NCBI RefSeq assembly: GCF_026262505.1
Contig: NC_067204.1
Span: 16,470,165 to 16,534,164, forward strand
Direction: 5' to 3'
Source: Trichomonas vaginalis G3
Lineage: Eukaryota > Parabasalia > Trichomonadida > Trichomonadidae
Length of the DNA stretch: 64,000 nt
Shown here: piece after piece, positions 10,996 to 18,354 of the stretch
How the letters are laid out: every line of letters starts with the position of its first letter
Position numbering within the stretch: position 1 is the stretch's first letter
Program-made: the position numbers and the translations under genes
The notes under the pieces: model-generated
Told to the model about the DNA's origin: nothing
The model's database searches: none
Seen by the model: the letters and a program-made list of their open reading frames with translations, nothing else

Positions 10996-11735
10996 TTTCT
11001 ATTTTGTATCTTAAGGAAATTCACGATTTTCATGTATAAAAGATATGATTTCAGGGATTTTTTTACGAAGTGTCAAAGTTCTCTTCGTAAAAAAATAACA
11101 GTTATATAATGAAATTTGGTCATTTTTTCACGATTTTCATGAGTTTTAGGTGACCCCGAATAAAATCGGGGTCGCAAATTTTTACGATTTTCATGTATAA
11201 AAGATATGATTTCAGGGATTTTTTTACGAAGTGTTAAAGTTCTCTTCGTAAAAAAATAACAGTTATATAATGAAATTTGGTCATTTTTTCACGATTTCAG
11301 GGATTTTTTTGACGAAGTGTTAAAGTTCTCTTCGTAAAAAAATAACAGTTATATAATGAAATTTGGTCATTTTTTCACGATTTCAGGGATTTTTTTGACG
11401 AAGTGTTAAAGTTCTCTTCGTAAAAAAATAACAGTTATATAATGAAATTTGGTCATTTTTTCACGATTTCAGGGATTTTTTTGACGAAGTGTTAAAGTTC
11501 TCTTCGTAAAAAAATAACAGTTATATAATGAAATTTGGTCATTTTTTCACGATTTCAGGGATTTTTTTGACGAAGTGTTAAAGTTCTCTTCGTAAAAAAA
11601 TAACAGTTATATAATGAAATTTGGTCATTTTTTCACGATTTCAGGATTTTTTTGACGAAGTGTTAAAGTTCTCTTCGTAAAAAAATAACAGTTATATAAT
11701 GAAATTTGGTCATTTTTTCACGATTTCAGGGTAGA
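10996..11735. repeat. 86-bp tandem repeat carrying a 13-bp-stem hairpin
   Basis: The word CACGATTTCAGGG starts units at 11,290, 11,376, 11,462, 11,548, 11,634 and 11,719, a period of 86 (last 85). Two longer, slightly different units precede them from about 11,020. Each unit contains TTTTTTTACGAAG and, 12 bases later, its complement CTTCGTAAAAAAA. Most copies insert one G between the T-run and ACGAAG. A separate hairpin lies at 11,152-11,173 (GACCCCGA, six-base loop, TCGGGGTC). There are no genes. Confidence 0.9.
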
Positions 11736-12255
11736 TGGTTTTTAGGTGGAACCAGGTCCCTCGGTCCCTCGGTCAACTAACATCTTTTTGAAAATGGTGA
11801 CAACATGACATTTTGACAACAACACAGGAAATAAACTTCTTCGTATATGTTTTGTCATGATTTCATCGAAATGAGTGTAAATGTTTTGTCACCTCTTGAA
11901 TTTTCATGAGGGTCACCAGGTCCCTCGGTCCCTCGGTCCCTCGGTCAACTAACATCTTTTTGAAAATGGTGACAACATGACATTTTGACAACAACACAGG
12001 AAATAAACTTCTTCGTAAATGTTTTGTCATGATTTCATCGAAATGAGTGTAAATGTTTTGTCATGATTTCATCGAAATGAGTGTAAATCAGACAAAAATA
12101 TATTTTAGGGTAGAAGGTTAGATCTAACCTGTTTTCTAACCTGTTTTTTCACATGGTCTAAAACATACAAAACTCATGAAATTTGTGCTGAATTCAGCAA
12201 AAAATAATGTTTAGGTGAAGTGGTGCGATCTCACCTCTTTTCTCACCTGTTTTTT
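11736..12255. repeat. Non-coding duplicated modules downstream of the 304-aa gene
   Basis: A segment of about 170 bases is present twice (from about 11,752 and 11,930): repeated CCTCGGTC words, CATCTTTTTGAAAATGGTGAC, then CTTCTTCGTA and TTTTGTCATGATTTCATCG. Related words appear in inverted orientation at 14,025-14,395. Palindromic AGATCT-type words follow (GGTTAGATCTAACC at 12,116-12,129, and a GGTGCGATCTCACC variant near 12,225). The copies are partial and end next to the stop of the 304-aa gene. There is no gene. Confidence 0.8.
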
Positions 12256-13170
12256 TCACAAGCGTTTTACATGGTAAACGTTATGAATTCGTGAGACTCT
12301 AAACAGTTTTGTAGCTTCTATTTCTTCACGAAGGATATCAAAAGTTTTCACAATATTGAATGTATCTTTATACTTCTTCTTGACGTCAGATAGAAGGAAA
12401 TCTTCTGCTGTTGGATAGTTTTTGTTCAGAAATGCTAACATGTCCATTTTATCTTCTGCTGGTTTCTCTGCTTCTTTCTTTAAGTCAGCATAGTCGTTTC
12501 TCATTCTTTCTATCTCTTTGACGGAGTAGTTATATCTCCTCATTGCTGCTTTACATTTAGAACATTGCGGGTTCATTTTTGCGTTATATTCTGAAACCTT
12601 ACCTGCTAAAACAACTAAGGCGTCAATGGTTTTCTTTAACTCAAAAGCTGCTGGTTTTATTTGTTTGTTCCATATTTTACATCTTTTATCTTTATCTCTT
12701 ATCTGCCATACACATTCAGCAACTAACGAAACAAAGTTGTCGTAGGTCTTAAATTCTTCAGATTTATATATGTCAGAGATGTTCTTATATACCATGTCGC
12801 AATCTTTGTCCATGACTTTGTGGTTGCAATGAAATCCAAGAAACTCATAGTTAACCTTTCGTATGAACTTCTTTATTTCTACTGAGTCAGTTGCTTTGAC
12901 TTCTATTTCATCGAATTCTGGAATAGTAAGCTTTTGTTGTTGGATTTCAGGCAATTTGGGTAAATGGTCAATAATGTCCTGCATGTCGTAAAGATATTCT
13001 TCATTTGTTTCATCTTTTGCAGTGCAATCTAAATCTCCTTGGAGAAGTTCCTGCTTTATCTTCTGGATTTCTGTTTCGAAAGTATATGAAGAAGGAATGA
13101 AGCTTTTCATTTCTACTAACATAGATGTTGGATTCATGACTAACGAGTTTGGTGCTGTTGTTGCTAACAT
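12256..13170 (-). CDS. Unknown 304-aa Maverick protein, reading frame whole
   Basis: This is the longest open Maverick frame in the window, starting at MLATTAPNSLVMNPTSM just after the shared leader block. It is mostly helical and highly charged. Two cysteine/histidine groups are visible, FHCNHKVMDKDC (about residues 116-127) and CSKCK (about residues 202-206), which could bind a metal. Residues about 210-245 (VKEIERMRNDYADLKKEAEK) look like a coiled coil. I do not recognise a family. It stands alone between two repeat tracts (10,996-12,255 and 13,216-14,510) that carry related words, so gene plus flanks may move or amplify as a cassette. No signal peptide or membrane segment is seen. Confidence 0.7.
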   Translation of the reverse strand: MLATTAPNSLVMNPTSMLVEMKSFIPSSYTFETEIQKIKQELLQGDLDCTAKDETNEEYLYDMQDIIDHLPKLPEIQQQKLTIPEFDEIEVKATDSVEIKKFIRKVNYEFLGFHCNHKVMDKDCDMVYKNISDIYKSEEFKTYDNFVSLVAECVWQIRDKDKRCKIWNKQIKPAAFELKKTIDALVVLAGKVSEYNAKMNPQCSKCKAAMRRYNYSVKEIERMRNDYADLKKEAEKPAEDKMDMLAFLNKNYPTAEDFLLSDVKKKYKDTFNIVKTFDILREEIEATKLFRVSRIHNVYHVKRL

Positions 13171-13220
13171 GTTCTTACAATAAAAATAAAAAATATTTTT
13201 TTAAAAAAACTAACTTTATT
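13171..13220 (-). promoter_or_regulatory. Shared Maverick upstream block of the 304-aa gene
   Basis: On the minus strand: AGTTAGTTTTTTTAAAAAAA, then TATTTTTTATTTTTATTGTAA, then GAAC directly before the ATG. It is nearly the same as the block before the gene at 10,938, including the GTAAGAA next to the start, although the two genes encode unrelated proteins. Confidence 0.6.
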
Positions 13221-14510
13221 TTTTATTTCGGGAAAATTCATGAGTTTTGGTTGAAAAATACGGTGGAGCCAAAAGTGGCTCGACCTCAAAACAAGCATTT
13301 TGTGAAGAATATACCAACCGCCGGAATTCCGGCGGTTGCTTTTTATACGATGAAGTCATGACAAAACATGTACGAAGAAGTCTTGACAAAACATTTACGA
13401 TGAAACCTTGACAAAAACATATACGAAGAAGTCTTGACAAAAACATAATCGAAGAAGTCTTGACAAAACATATACGAAGAAGAAGTCATGAAAATTCAAG
13501 AGGTGAAAAAACAGGTGAAAAAGGAGGTGAGATCGCACCTCTTCACCTAAACTTTATTTTTGGGTCCTTTACGCTCATTACGATGAAGAAGTCATGACAA
13601 AACATTTACGATGAAGAAGTCATGACAAAACATTTACGATGAAACCTTGACAAAACATATACGAAGAAGTCTTGACAAAACATTTACGATGAAACCTTGA
13701 CAAAACATATACGATGAAGTCATGACAAAACATATACGATGAAGAAGTCATGAAAATTCAACGGGTGAAAAAACAGGTGAAAAAGGAGGTGAGATCGCAC
13801 CTCTTCACCTAAACTTTATTTTTGGGTCCTTTACGCTCATTACGATGAAGTCATGACAAAACATATACGATGAAACCTTGACAAAAACATATACGAAGAA
13901 GTCTTGACAAAACATATACGATGAAGTCTTGACAAAACATGTACGATGAAACCTTGACAAAACATATACGATGAAGTCATGACAAAAACATTGACGATGA
14001 AGAAGTCTTGACATTTTCCCGACTGTTGTCAAAATGTCATGTTGTCACACTTTTTCAGAGAAGTTAAAATGACCGAGGGACCGAGGGACCGAGGGACCTG
14101 GTGACACCTTCAGTTCTTCAAAACATTTACGAAGAAGTCTTGACAAAACAAGCATTTTGTGAAGAATATACCAACCGCCGGAATTCCGCGGGTTGCTTTT
14201 TATACAAAATTCAACGGGTGAAAGAATACGATGAAGAAGTCATGACAAAACATTTACGTACATGTTTGACAAAACATTTACGATGAAGAAGTCTTGACAT
14301 TTTCCCGACTGTTGTCAAAATGTCATGTTGTCACACTTTTTCAGAGAAGTTAAAATGACCGAGGGACCGAGGGACCGAGGGACCCCCTCAGTAAACATCT
14401 CATTTTAACTCACTTTTTTTCTATCTTAAGGAAATTCATGAAAATTCAAGAGGGTAGAAAACAGGTTAGAAAACAGGTTAGATCTAACCTTCTACCCTAA
14501 AATATATTTT
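13221..14510. repeat. Mixed Maverick repeat tract (GACAAAACAT words, AGATC palindromes, GGGACCGA words)
   Basis: The tract alternates short runs of the 25-base word (GACAAAACATATACGA(A/T)GAAG) with GAGGTGAGATCGCACCTCTTC modules (about 13,527 and 13,785) and GAGGGACCGAGGGACC words (about 14,070 and 14,360). The last are the inverted counterpart of the CCTCGGTC words at 11,755-11,950. There are no supported genes; open frames here are read through repeat units. Confidence 0.85.
13316..13337. terminator. Perfect 22-bp palindrome followed by T-run
   Basis: A perfect palindrome centred on CCGGAATTCCGG is followed by GCTTTTTATAC. The same context (AAGCATTTTGTGAAGAATAT before, GCTTTTTATAC after) recurs at about 14,173-14,194, where the right arm reads GCGGG instead of GGCGG, so that copy is an imperfect hairpin. 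The form is like a hairpin terminator, but it lies in repeats and its role is unknown. Confidence 0.45.
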
Positions 14511-15373
14511 TCAATACTTTTTCAGCACTTTTCCGTAGTTGTATATGAAAGACAATTCGAGATAAAAGTCATAGTACAATGGTATTATATGTTGCACACC
14601 ATTTGTTGTGAACCAAACTTGAAAGTCAGAGAAACTGTTACTAGGTGGTTCGTAGAATTTAGAAGCAAAGTCATAAAACGTCCTTACCAATACATAGAAA
14701 ACTATTGTTGCTTGAACTGAAACTTGCATGACACATAACATTTTGAGGGTCAAACACGTTTTCTATAAACTGTCAAATCTGCTGGGGAAGTATAAATGAA
14801 ATGGACCATCTGGTGGTAATGGTTCGTTCTGGTTTAGTAACCGAAGAAATTGTGCCCAAGAACGTTTGTCTACTCCCCAAAATAAAAACTCCGTATCTCT
14901 TGGAGGGTTAATTTCAATCTTTTGAAATGAAACGGTGGAGTTCATCTTGTCAATATTCTAGTTTCAGATAGTATGTTCCATTTAGTAAAGAGTTCGTATT
15001 TTTCTTGAAATTCCCAATAATATTTGTTTATTTGAGTTTGAAAGTCATTTAGAGTTTTCTCAAGACTTTCGTCTGAACGAACTGTAAAGATTCTCATTCA
15101 TCAAATTTGTCTATTTAGACCATCAGAACCTTTATACTGCCCATGAAAATATACTGCGAACATAAACGCGTTAGTTCTATTTGAAAACAAAACTCTTCTA
15201 AATCCTATTGCCTTTGCATCTGAAGGACTTTGAAGCCAACGAATTGGATAGTCAAACCTGTAAGCTCGGGATGAAATTTCCTCATCTGAAATAGTCCTAC
15301 CAGCATTTGTAAAGATATAGTCTAACGGTTTTGTATCTGCTACTTTTGTTCTTTGTTTTTCAACCTGAAGCAT
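14511..15373 (-). pseudogene. Virion-protein-like gene, Maverick fossil (paralogue of 1,213)
   Basis: The N-terminal 90 codons from 15,373 are open and begin MLQVEKQRTKVADTKPLDYI, then FTNAG, the same family as the start at 1,213. Pieces farther on read NSTVSFQKIEINPPRDTEFL near 14,940 and FYEPPSNSFSDFQVWF near 14,660. The mix of short beta-like strands and aromatic residues suggests a structural protein such as a minor capsid protein, but I cannot confirm a jelly-roll from sequence alone. It is the next gene downstream of the HNH nuclease on the same strand, 24 bases from its stop. Fossil, a few breaks. Confidence 0.45.
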
Positions 15374-15397
15374 TTAATATATGTAAAAATATATGGT

Positions 15398-15982
15398 TTA
15401 AAATGGTATGCCATATAGCTTCTTGAATTTGTTAAGAAGTATTTGACCGTATTTTCCATCTGTATCTCTAGTGTTTACATAAGCATAGCCCGCCTTAGTA
15501 AAATATACTTGTAATTTCCTATAGTTTACGCCGGTATAAAAGTAGAAAGAGTCTTGTTCTTCGCTATAGTAGTAAAACTCAAACGTATGCTTGCCATAGT
15601 CTGTAATTTCAATTGTTTCATCTTCTAGTTCGTCGACAAATTCGAATACAATATCTCCAATTTTGCTTTTGTTCTTATTGTTTTCAGAACGAGTGACCCA
15701 ACGTAAGTTTTCAAGTCTATTGTCGTTTCTTATACGGTTTATATGGTCTACAAAAGGTAAATTGTTAGGATTCAGTATAAAATGAGTTGCAATGACAACA
15801 TGTTTAAAATAGCGTTTCCCACCCATCTTCATCATAGCATATCCGTTATTTTGCTCCCATTCGCTTAAAACTCTTTTTGTCTTTTTGTTTCTGACTTCAA
15901 ATGACTCACAACAGTGAATTTCATATTTCTCATCTAACAAACAAGTTTCCCAACGGTCTTCTCCAACAAACTCAGCGTACAT
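15398..15982 (-). CDS. HNH homing-type endonuclease, Maverick-borne
   Basis: I choose the ATG at 15,980-15,982 (MYAEFVGEDRWETC) because the shared A/T-rich leader block lies immediately upstream; an in-frame extension to 16,057 runs through that leader. Residues about 1-60 form a NUMOD4-like N-terminal part. The HNH core follows, KHVVIATHF then PFVDHINRIRNDNRLENLRW, then VTRSENN, with the D-H-I-N and N...L.NLRWV signature that binds metal and DNA. The last 75 residues (ITDYGKHTFEFYYY ... NKFKKLYG) form a separate domain. That domain also occurs without HNH at 40,017-40,265 and, more distantly, at 38,221-38,505. The product would be a site-specific nuclease. The frame looks whole, 194 aa. Confidence 0.85.
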   Translation of the reverse strand: MYAEFVGEDRWETCLLDEKYEIHCCESFEVRNKKTKRVLSEWEQNNGYAMMKMGGKRYFKHVVIATHFILNPNNLPFVDHINRIRNDNRLENLRWVTRSENNKNKSKIGDIVFEFVDELEDETIEITDYGKHTFEFYYYSEEQDSFYFYTGVNYRKLQVYFTKAGYAYVNTRDTDGKYGQILLNKFKKLYGIPF

Positions 15983-15984
15983 TT

Positions 15985-16012
15985 CAAATAAAATAAAAAA
16001 ATATTTTTTTCT
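15985..16012 (-). promoter_or_regulatory. A/T-rich upstream block of the HNH gene
   Basis: On the minus strand an A-run is followed by TATTTTTTTATTTTATTTGAA directly before the ATG at 15,982. It matches the leader style of the other Maverick genes and decides the start codon of the HNH gene. Confidence 0.55.
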
Positions 16013-16014
16013 CT

Positions 16015-16599
16015 TTACTTTACATAACCGCCCGCTACCATAAGTCTTTGACGCCAACCCATACCAGCTAATGAAGGTTGACTTGGTTTAGTTTGGAAAC
16101 TAAACTTTGGTTTTGGTTTATCTTCAGTTTTTGGTTTCTCTTCTTCTATCGGTTTTTCGTCACTTTTCGGTTCCTTTGACTTTACCTCACTTGCAGGAAT
16201 AGTTGTGTCGTCAACATCTTCATAAATATCATATGCCATTTGTTTTTGTTTTCCTTTCAACTTTTTGTGTTTGTTGTAAAGTTTAGAATATTTCGACTCT
16301 AAGTCAATGAGATGTTCTATAATGAACTGTTGGTCAGTGAAGTAAACTTTTCCATCTGTTGTCTCGAAAGCTCCTTCAGACTTCAATATTTTATTTGTGA
16401 GAGTCTGTTTCTTTTTTGAGATACTAGCCGTTCCATTTTTATGAAAAGTGACTTTGTAGTTAGGGTTTGTATTTCCAGACCTGGCACTTTCTATTATTGA
16501 ATTTTTCTCTTCATCTGTAAGTTCTTTGACAGGTTTTGACAATGGTTCTGAACTTTTTGTTTGTGGTGTCAAATCTACCGTTTCAACTTCTTCGGTCAT
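16015..16599 (-). CDS. Unknown 194-aa acidic/basic Maverick protein
   Basis: The protein opens MTEEVETVDLTPQTKSSEPL. Residues about 28-70 form a compact region (SGNTNPNYKVTFHKNGTASI). Residues about 85-115 are helical with a likely coiled coil (LIDLESKYSKLYNKHKKLKG). Residues about 130-175 are a low-complexity E/K/P linker, and the C-terminus is SLAGMGWRQRLMVAGGYVK. The compact region resembles the small protein at 38,672-38,950 of the other Maverick (SG..P.(N/G)(Y/F).(V/I)...(K/D)(N/D)G), suggesting one family. Function is unknown; a virion or scaffold role is conceivable from its place beside the small hydrophobic protein. The frame looks whole. Its upstream sequence (TTTTTTACTGAGATGAA before ATG) is shared with the next gene. 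Confidence 0.65.
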   Translation of the reverse strand: MTEEVETVDLTPQTKSSEPLSKPVKELTDEEKNSIIESARSGNTNPNYKVTFHKNGTASISKKKQTLTNKILKSEGAFETTDGKVYFTDQQFIIEHLIDLESKYSKLYNKHKKLKGKQKQMAYDIYEDVDDTTIPASEVKSKEPKSDEKPIEEEKPKTEDKPKPKFSFQTKPSQPSLAGMGWRQRLMVAGGYVK

Positions 16600-16618
16600 T
16601 TCATCTCAGTAAAAAACT

Positions 16619-16771
16619 TTAGTTTGGTTTGTTTTCAACTGGTTGTTGTTGTTTTTTAAGTCGGTCTAAAACTTCCTGAGGTATAGGAAGAACTTGACAA
16701 ACACGTTGTGTAACTGCTGGAAGTCGACAAATCCATCTTGAACCCATTTGTCTCAATGCTGCATTGTTCAT
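16619..16771 (-). CDS. Small 50-aa Maverick protein
   Basis: A complete 50-codon frame from the ATG at 16,769-16,771 to TAA at 16,619-16,621: MNNAALRQMGSRWICRLPAV at the start and RLKKQQQPVENKPN at the end. It is supported as a gene by its leader, TTTTTTATTGAGATGAA before ATG, which is nearly identical to that of the 194-aa gene next to it, and by its position in a tight same-strand series. It is basic, proline- and glutamine-rich at the end, and has two cysteines. Family unknown. Confidence 0.6.
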   Translation of the reverse strand: MNNAALRQMGSRWICRLPAVTQRVCQVLPIPQEVLDRLKKQQQPVENKPN

Positions 16772-16790
16772 TTCATCTCAATAAAAAACT

Positions 16791-17192
16791 TTACATTCCC
16801 CACGTTTGAGGCGGTTGCGGTTGGTTATTGTTTACCCACTGTTGTGCATGGTTATATCCTCTGTTAAAGAATCTTTCACCTTGGTCCATATAGTGTCCTG
16901 CTTGGTTATAGTAGTCATTTGCTTTGTTATAATAGTTTCCTGCTTGTCTTCCTACATTGTCCATCCATCCTTGAACTTTTCCTCTTGTTTCAGGATTTGG
17001 AATAAGATTTGTTGCATCTCGTGCTACATCCCAACCTTTCTGTACAGTTTGTATAATAGGTTGTGCTTTCTCTTTAAGTATACCTAATGTACTCAAAATC
17101 TTCCTTCCAACTCCAAATACACCTCTGGCTATTGTTCCAACTGCGGGCAAAAATCTGGATGCAACTCCTGCTAATGCGCCAAATAAACCCAT
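16791..17192 (-). CDS. 133-aa protein with amphipathic N-terminus, possible minor virion protein
   Basis: The N-terminal 40 residues (MGLFGALAGVASRFLPAVG, then TIARGVFGVGRKIL) form a glycine/alanine-rich hydrophobic-amphipathic segment. This is the kind seen at the start of membrane-active minor virion proteins, such as adenovirus protein VI-like proteins. A helical middle (residues about 45-75) follows, then a tyrosine/asparagine/glutamine-rich tail with repeats like NYYNKANDYYNQAGHYMDQG. The frame is whole, and it starts 18 bases from the divergent integrase start. The membrane-active role is inferred from composition only. It is probably a Maverick late protein. Confidence 0.6.
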   Translation of the reverse strand: MGLFGALAGVASRFLPAVGTIARGVFGVGRKILSTLGILKEKAQPIIQTVQKGWDVARDATNLIPNPETRGKVQGWMDNVGRQAGNYYNKANDYYNQAGHYMDQGERFFNRGYNHAQQWVNNNQPQPPQTWGM

Positions 17193-17209
17193 TTCTTATA
17201 GGGTAAAAA
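17193..17209. promoter_or_regulatory. Divergent 17-bp intergenic region, integrase / 133-aa protein
   Basis: Only 17 bases separate the minus-strand start at 17,192 and the plus-strand start at 17,210. The sequence TTCTTATAGGGTAAAAA must hold parts of both leaders, so the promoters of the two genes probably overlap each other and the coding ends. Confidence 0.5.
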
Positions 17210-18166
17210 ATGACGAATCCGAACAAGGACCCCTATGTTTCTAAAGCGACAAAGAAAGCACTCATGGTAAAAATCTTTAGTTCAACACCAAATGCTTGGT
17301 TTATGGATATCTTGGAAAACATTCGAGGTATAGAGAAGATGGACCACCATACTGGCTAATATTTGTCGGTCAAAACACAAGATACTGTGAAGCCATACCA
17401 TTACAGTCCAAAAATATTTTAGATATCTTAGCAGCTTTGACAATATTCGTTGACAAATACCATCCAACAAAACTAACATCTGACTGTGAAAGTTCTTTCA
17501 AATCAGACGATATTAAAAACTATCTGCGTTCAAAAAAATGTAAACCAATATTTCATTGTCGACCAAAACCATTCTGCTCTTGGTGTCATTGACGGTTGTA
17601 TAAAAATGTTAAGAGACTTAAACCAACCACAAGGTGGTGAAGCAAATGAAATGTCATATGACGACAAATATAGACACTTCTCCATGGCAAAGATGAGACA
17701 AGTTTTAAATATTTACAATAGCCGTAAACAAAAAGGTTTGGGAAACCATTCCCCCGAAGAAATGAAAAACAACCCTGACTTAGAGAAAGACTATATATTT
17801 AATAATTTAGTCAAAAGAGACAAACAAGAAAAATGCCGGGCTTCAAACTTCAGAAAGGTGACAAAGTAAAAATAGAAATACCTAAACGTGACCCATATGA
17901 AAATACTATTGACTATGACAACAATGGGAACCCGACAGGTACTCACATTCGTGTTCGTAAAAATAGAAGAAAGTATACAAGAGAATATTATGAAGTTTAG
18001 GCAAACATGGCAAAATGTACAGACTGCAAGCAGAAATAAAACTACTATTGCCAGACCTCGTTTCAAACTTGTCAAAGTTCAAGGTGGTATACTTTCAAAG
18101 ACAGTTCCTAACAAATATAAGACAACTCCTGACGAATATGCTAAAGAAGTTGAAAATGACGACTAA
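17210..18166 (+). pseudogene. Retroviral-type integrase of Maverick, fossil
   Basis: This is the Maverick integrase (rve-type DDE recombinase). An N-terminal segment opens at 17,210 with MTNPNKDPYVSKATKKAL. The catalytic core is clear at about 17,350-17,520: PYWLIFVGQNTRYCEAIPLQ, then NILDILAALTIFVDKYHPTK and SDCESSF. The end of the core lies near 17,570-17,640 (NHSALGVIDGCIKMLRDLNQ). A C-terminal SH3/chromo-like basic segment lies near 17,840-18,000 (FKLQKGDKVKIEIPKRDPYE). The region ends convergently, overlapping the stop of the tail-fibre-like gene. Fossil with several breaks, though sequence conservation remains good, which suggests modest age. Confidence 0.85.
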
Positions 18167-18354
18167 GCAATTCTATACCATGCGTAAACTGTCATGTAAG
18201 GTGGCATGTAGTCTTTACTTTGTCCCGTTGTTTGCGTATATCCTGAAACGAAATGTGTATGGTTTCCTTCTCCCTCAGTGTTACTCCAGAAACAATTTAT
18301 AGCAAACTTAACGTCGTCTTTAACATCATATCCTTTACCTTTTGTCATGATTTC
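18163..18354 (-). pseudogene. C-terminal end of a second phage tail-fibre-like gene, Maverick fossil
   Basis: The minus strand reads KGYDVKDDVKFAINCFWSNT, then GEGNHTHFVSGYTQTTGQSK, and ends DYMPPYMTVYAWYRIA. An MPPY...YAWYR ending after an N(H)TH segment is the classic C-terminus of phage tail-collar and tail-fibre proteins. Only this end is present. It passes into the large minisatellite at a GTCATGA word that is itself part of the repeat. It cannot be the end of the gene at 1-1,194, whose own C-terminus lies beyond the left edge. It is convergent with the integrase, overlapping by a few bases. Broken (most of the gene is absent). Confidence 0.65.
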
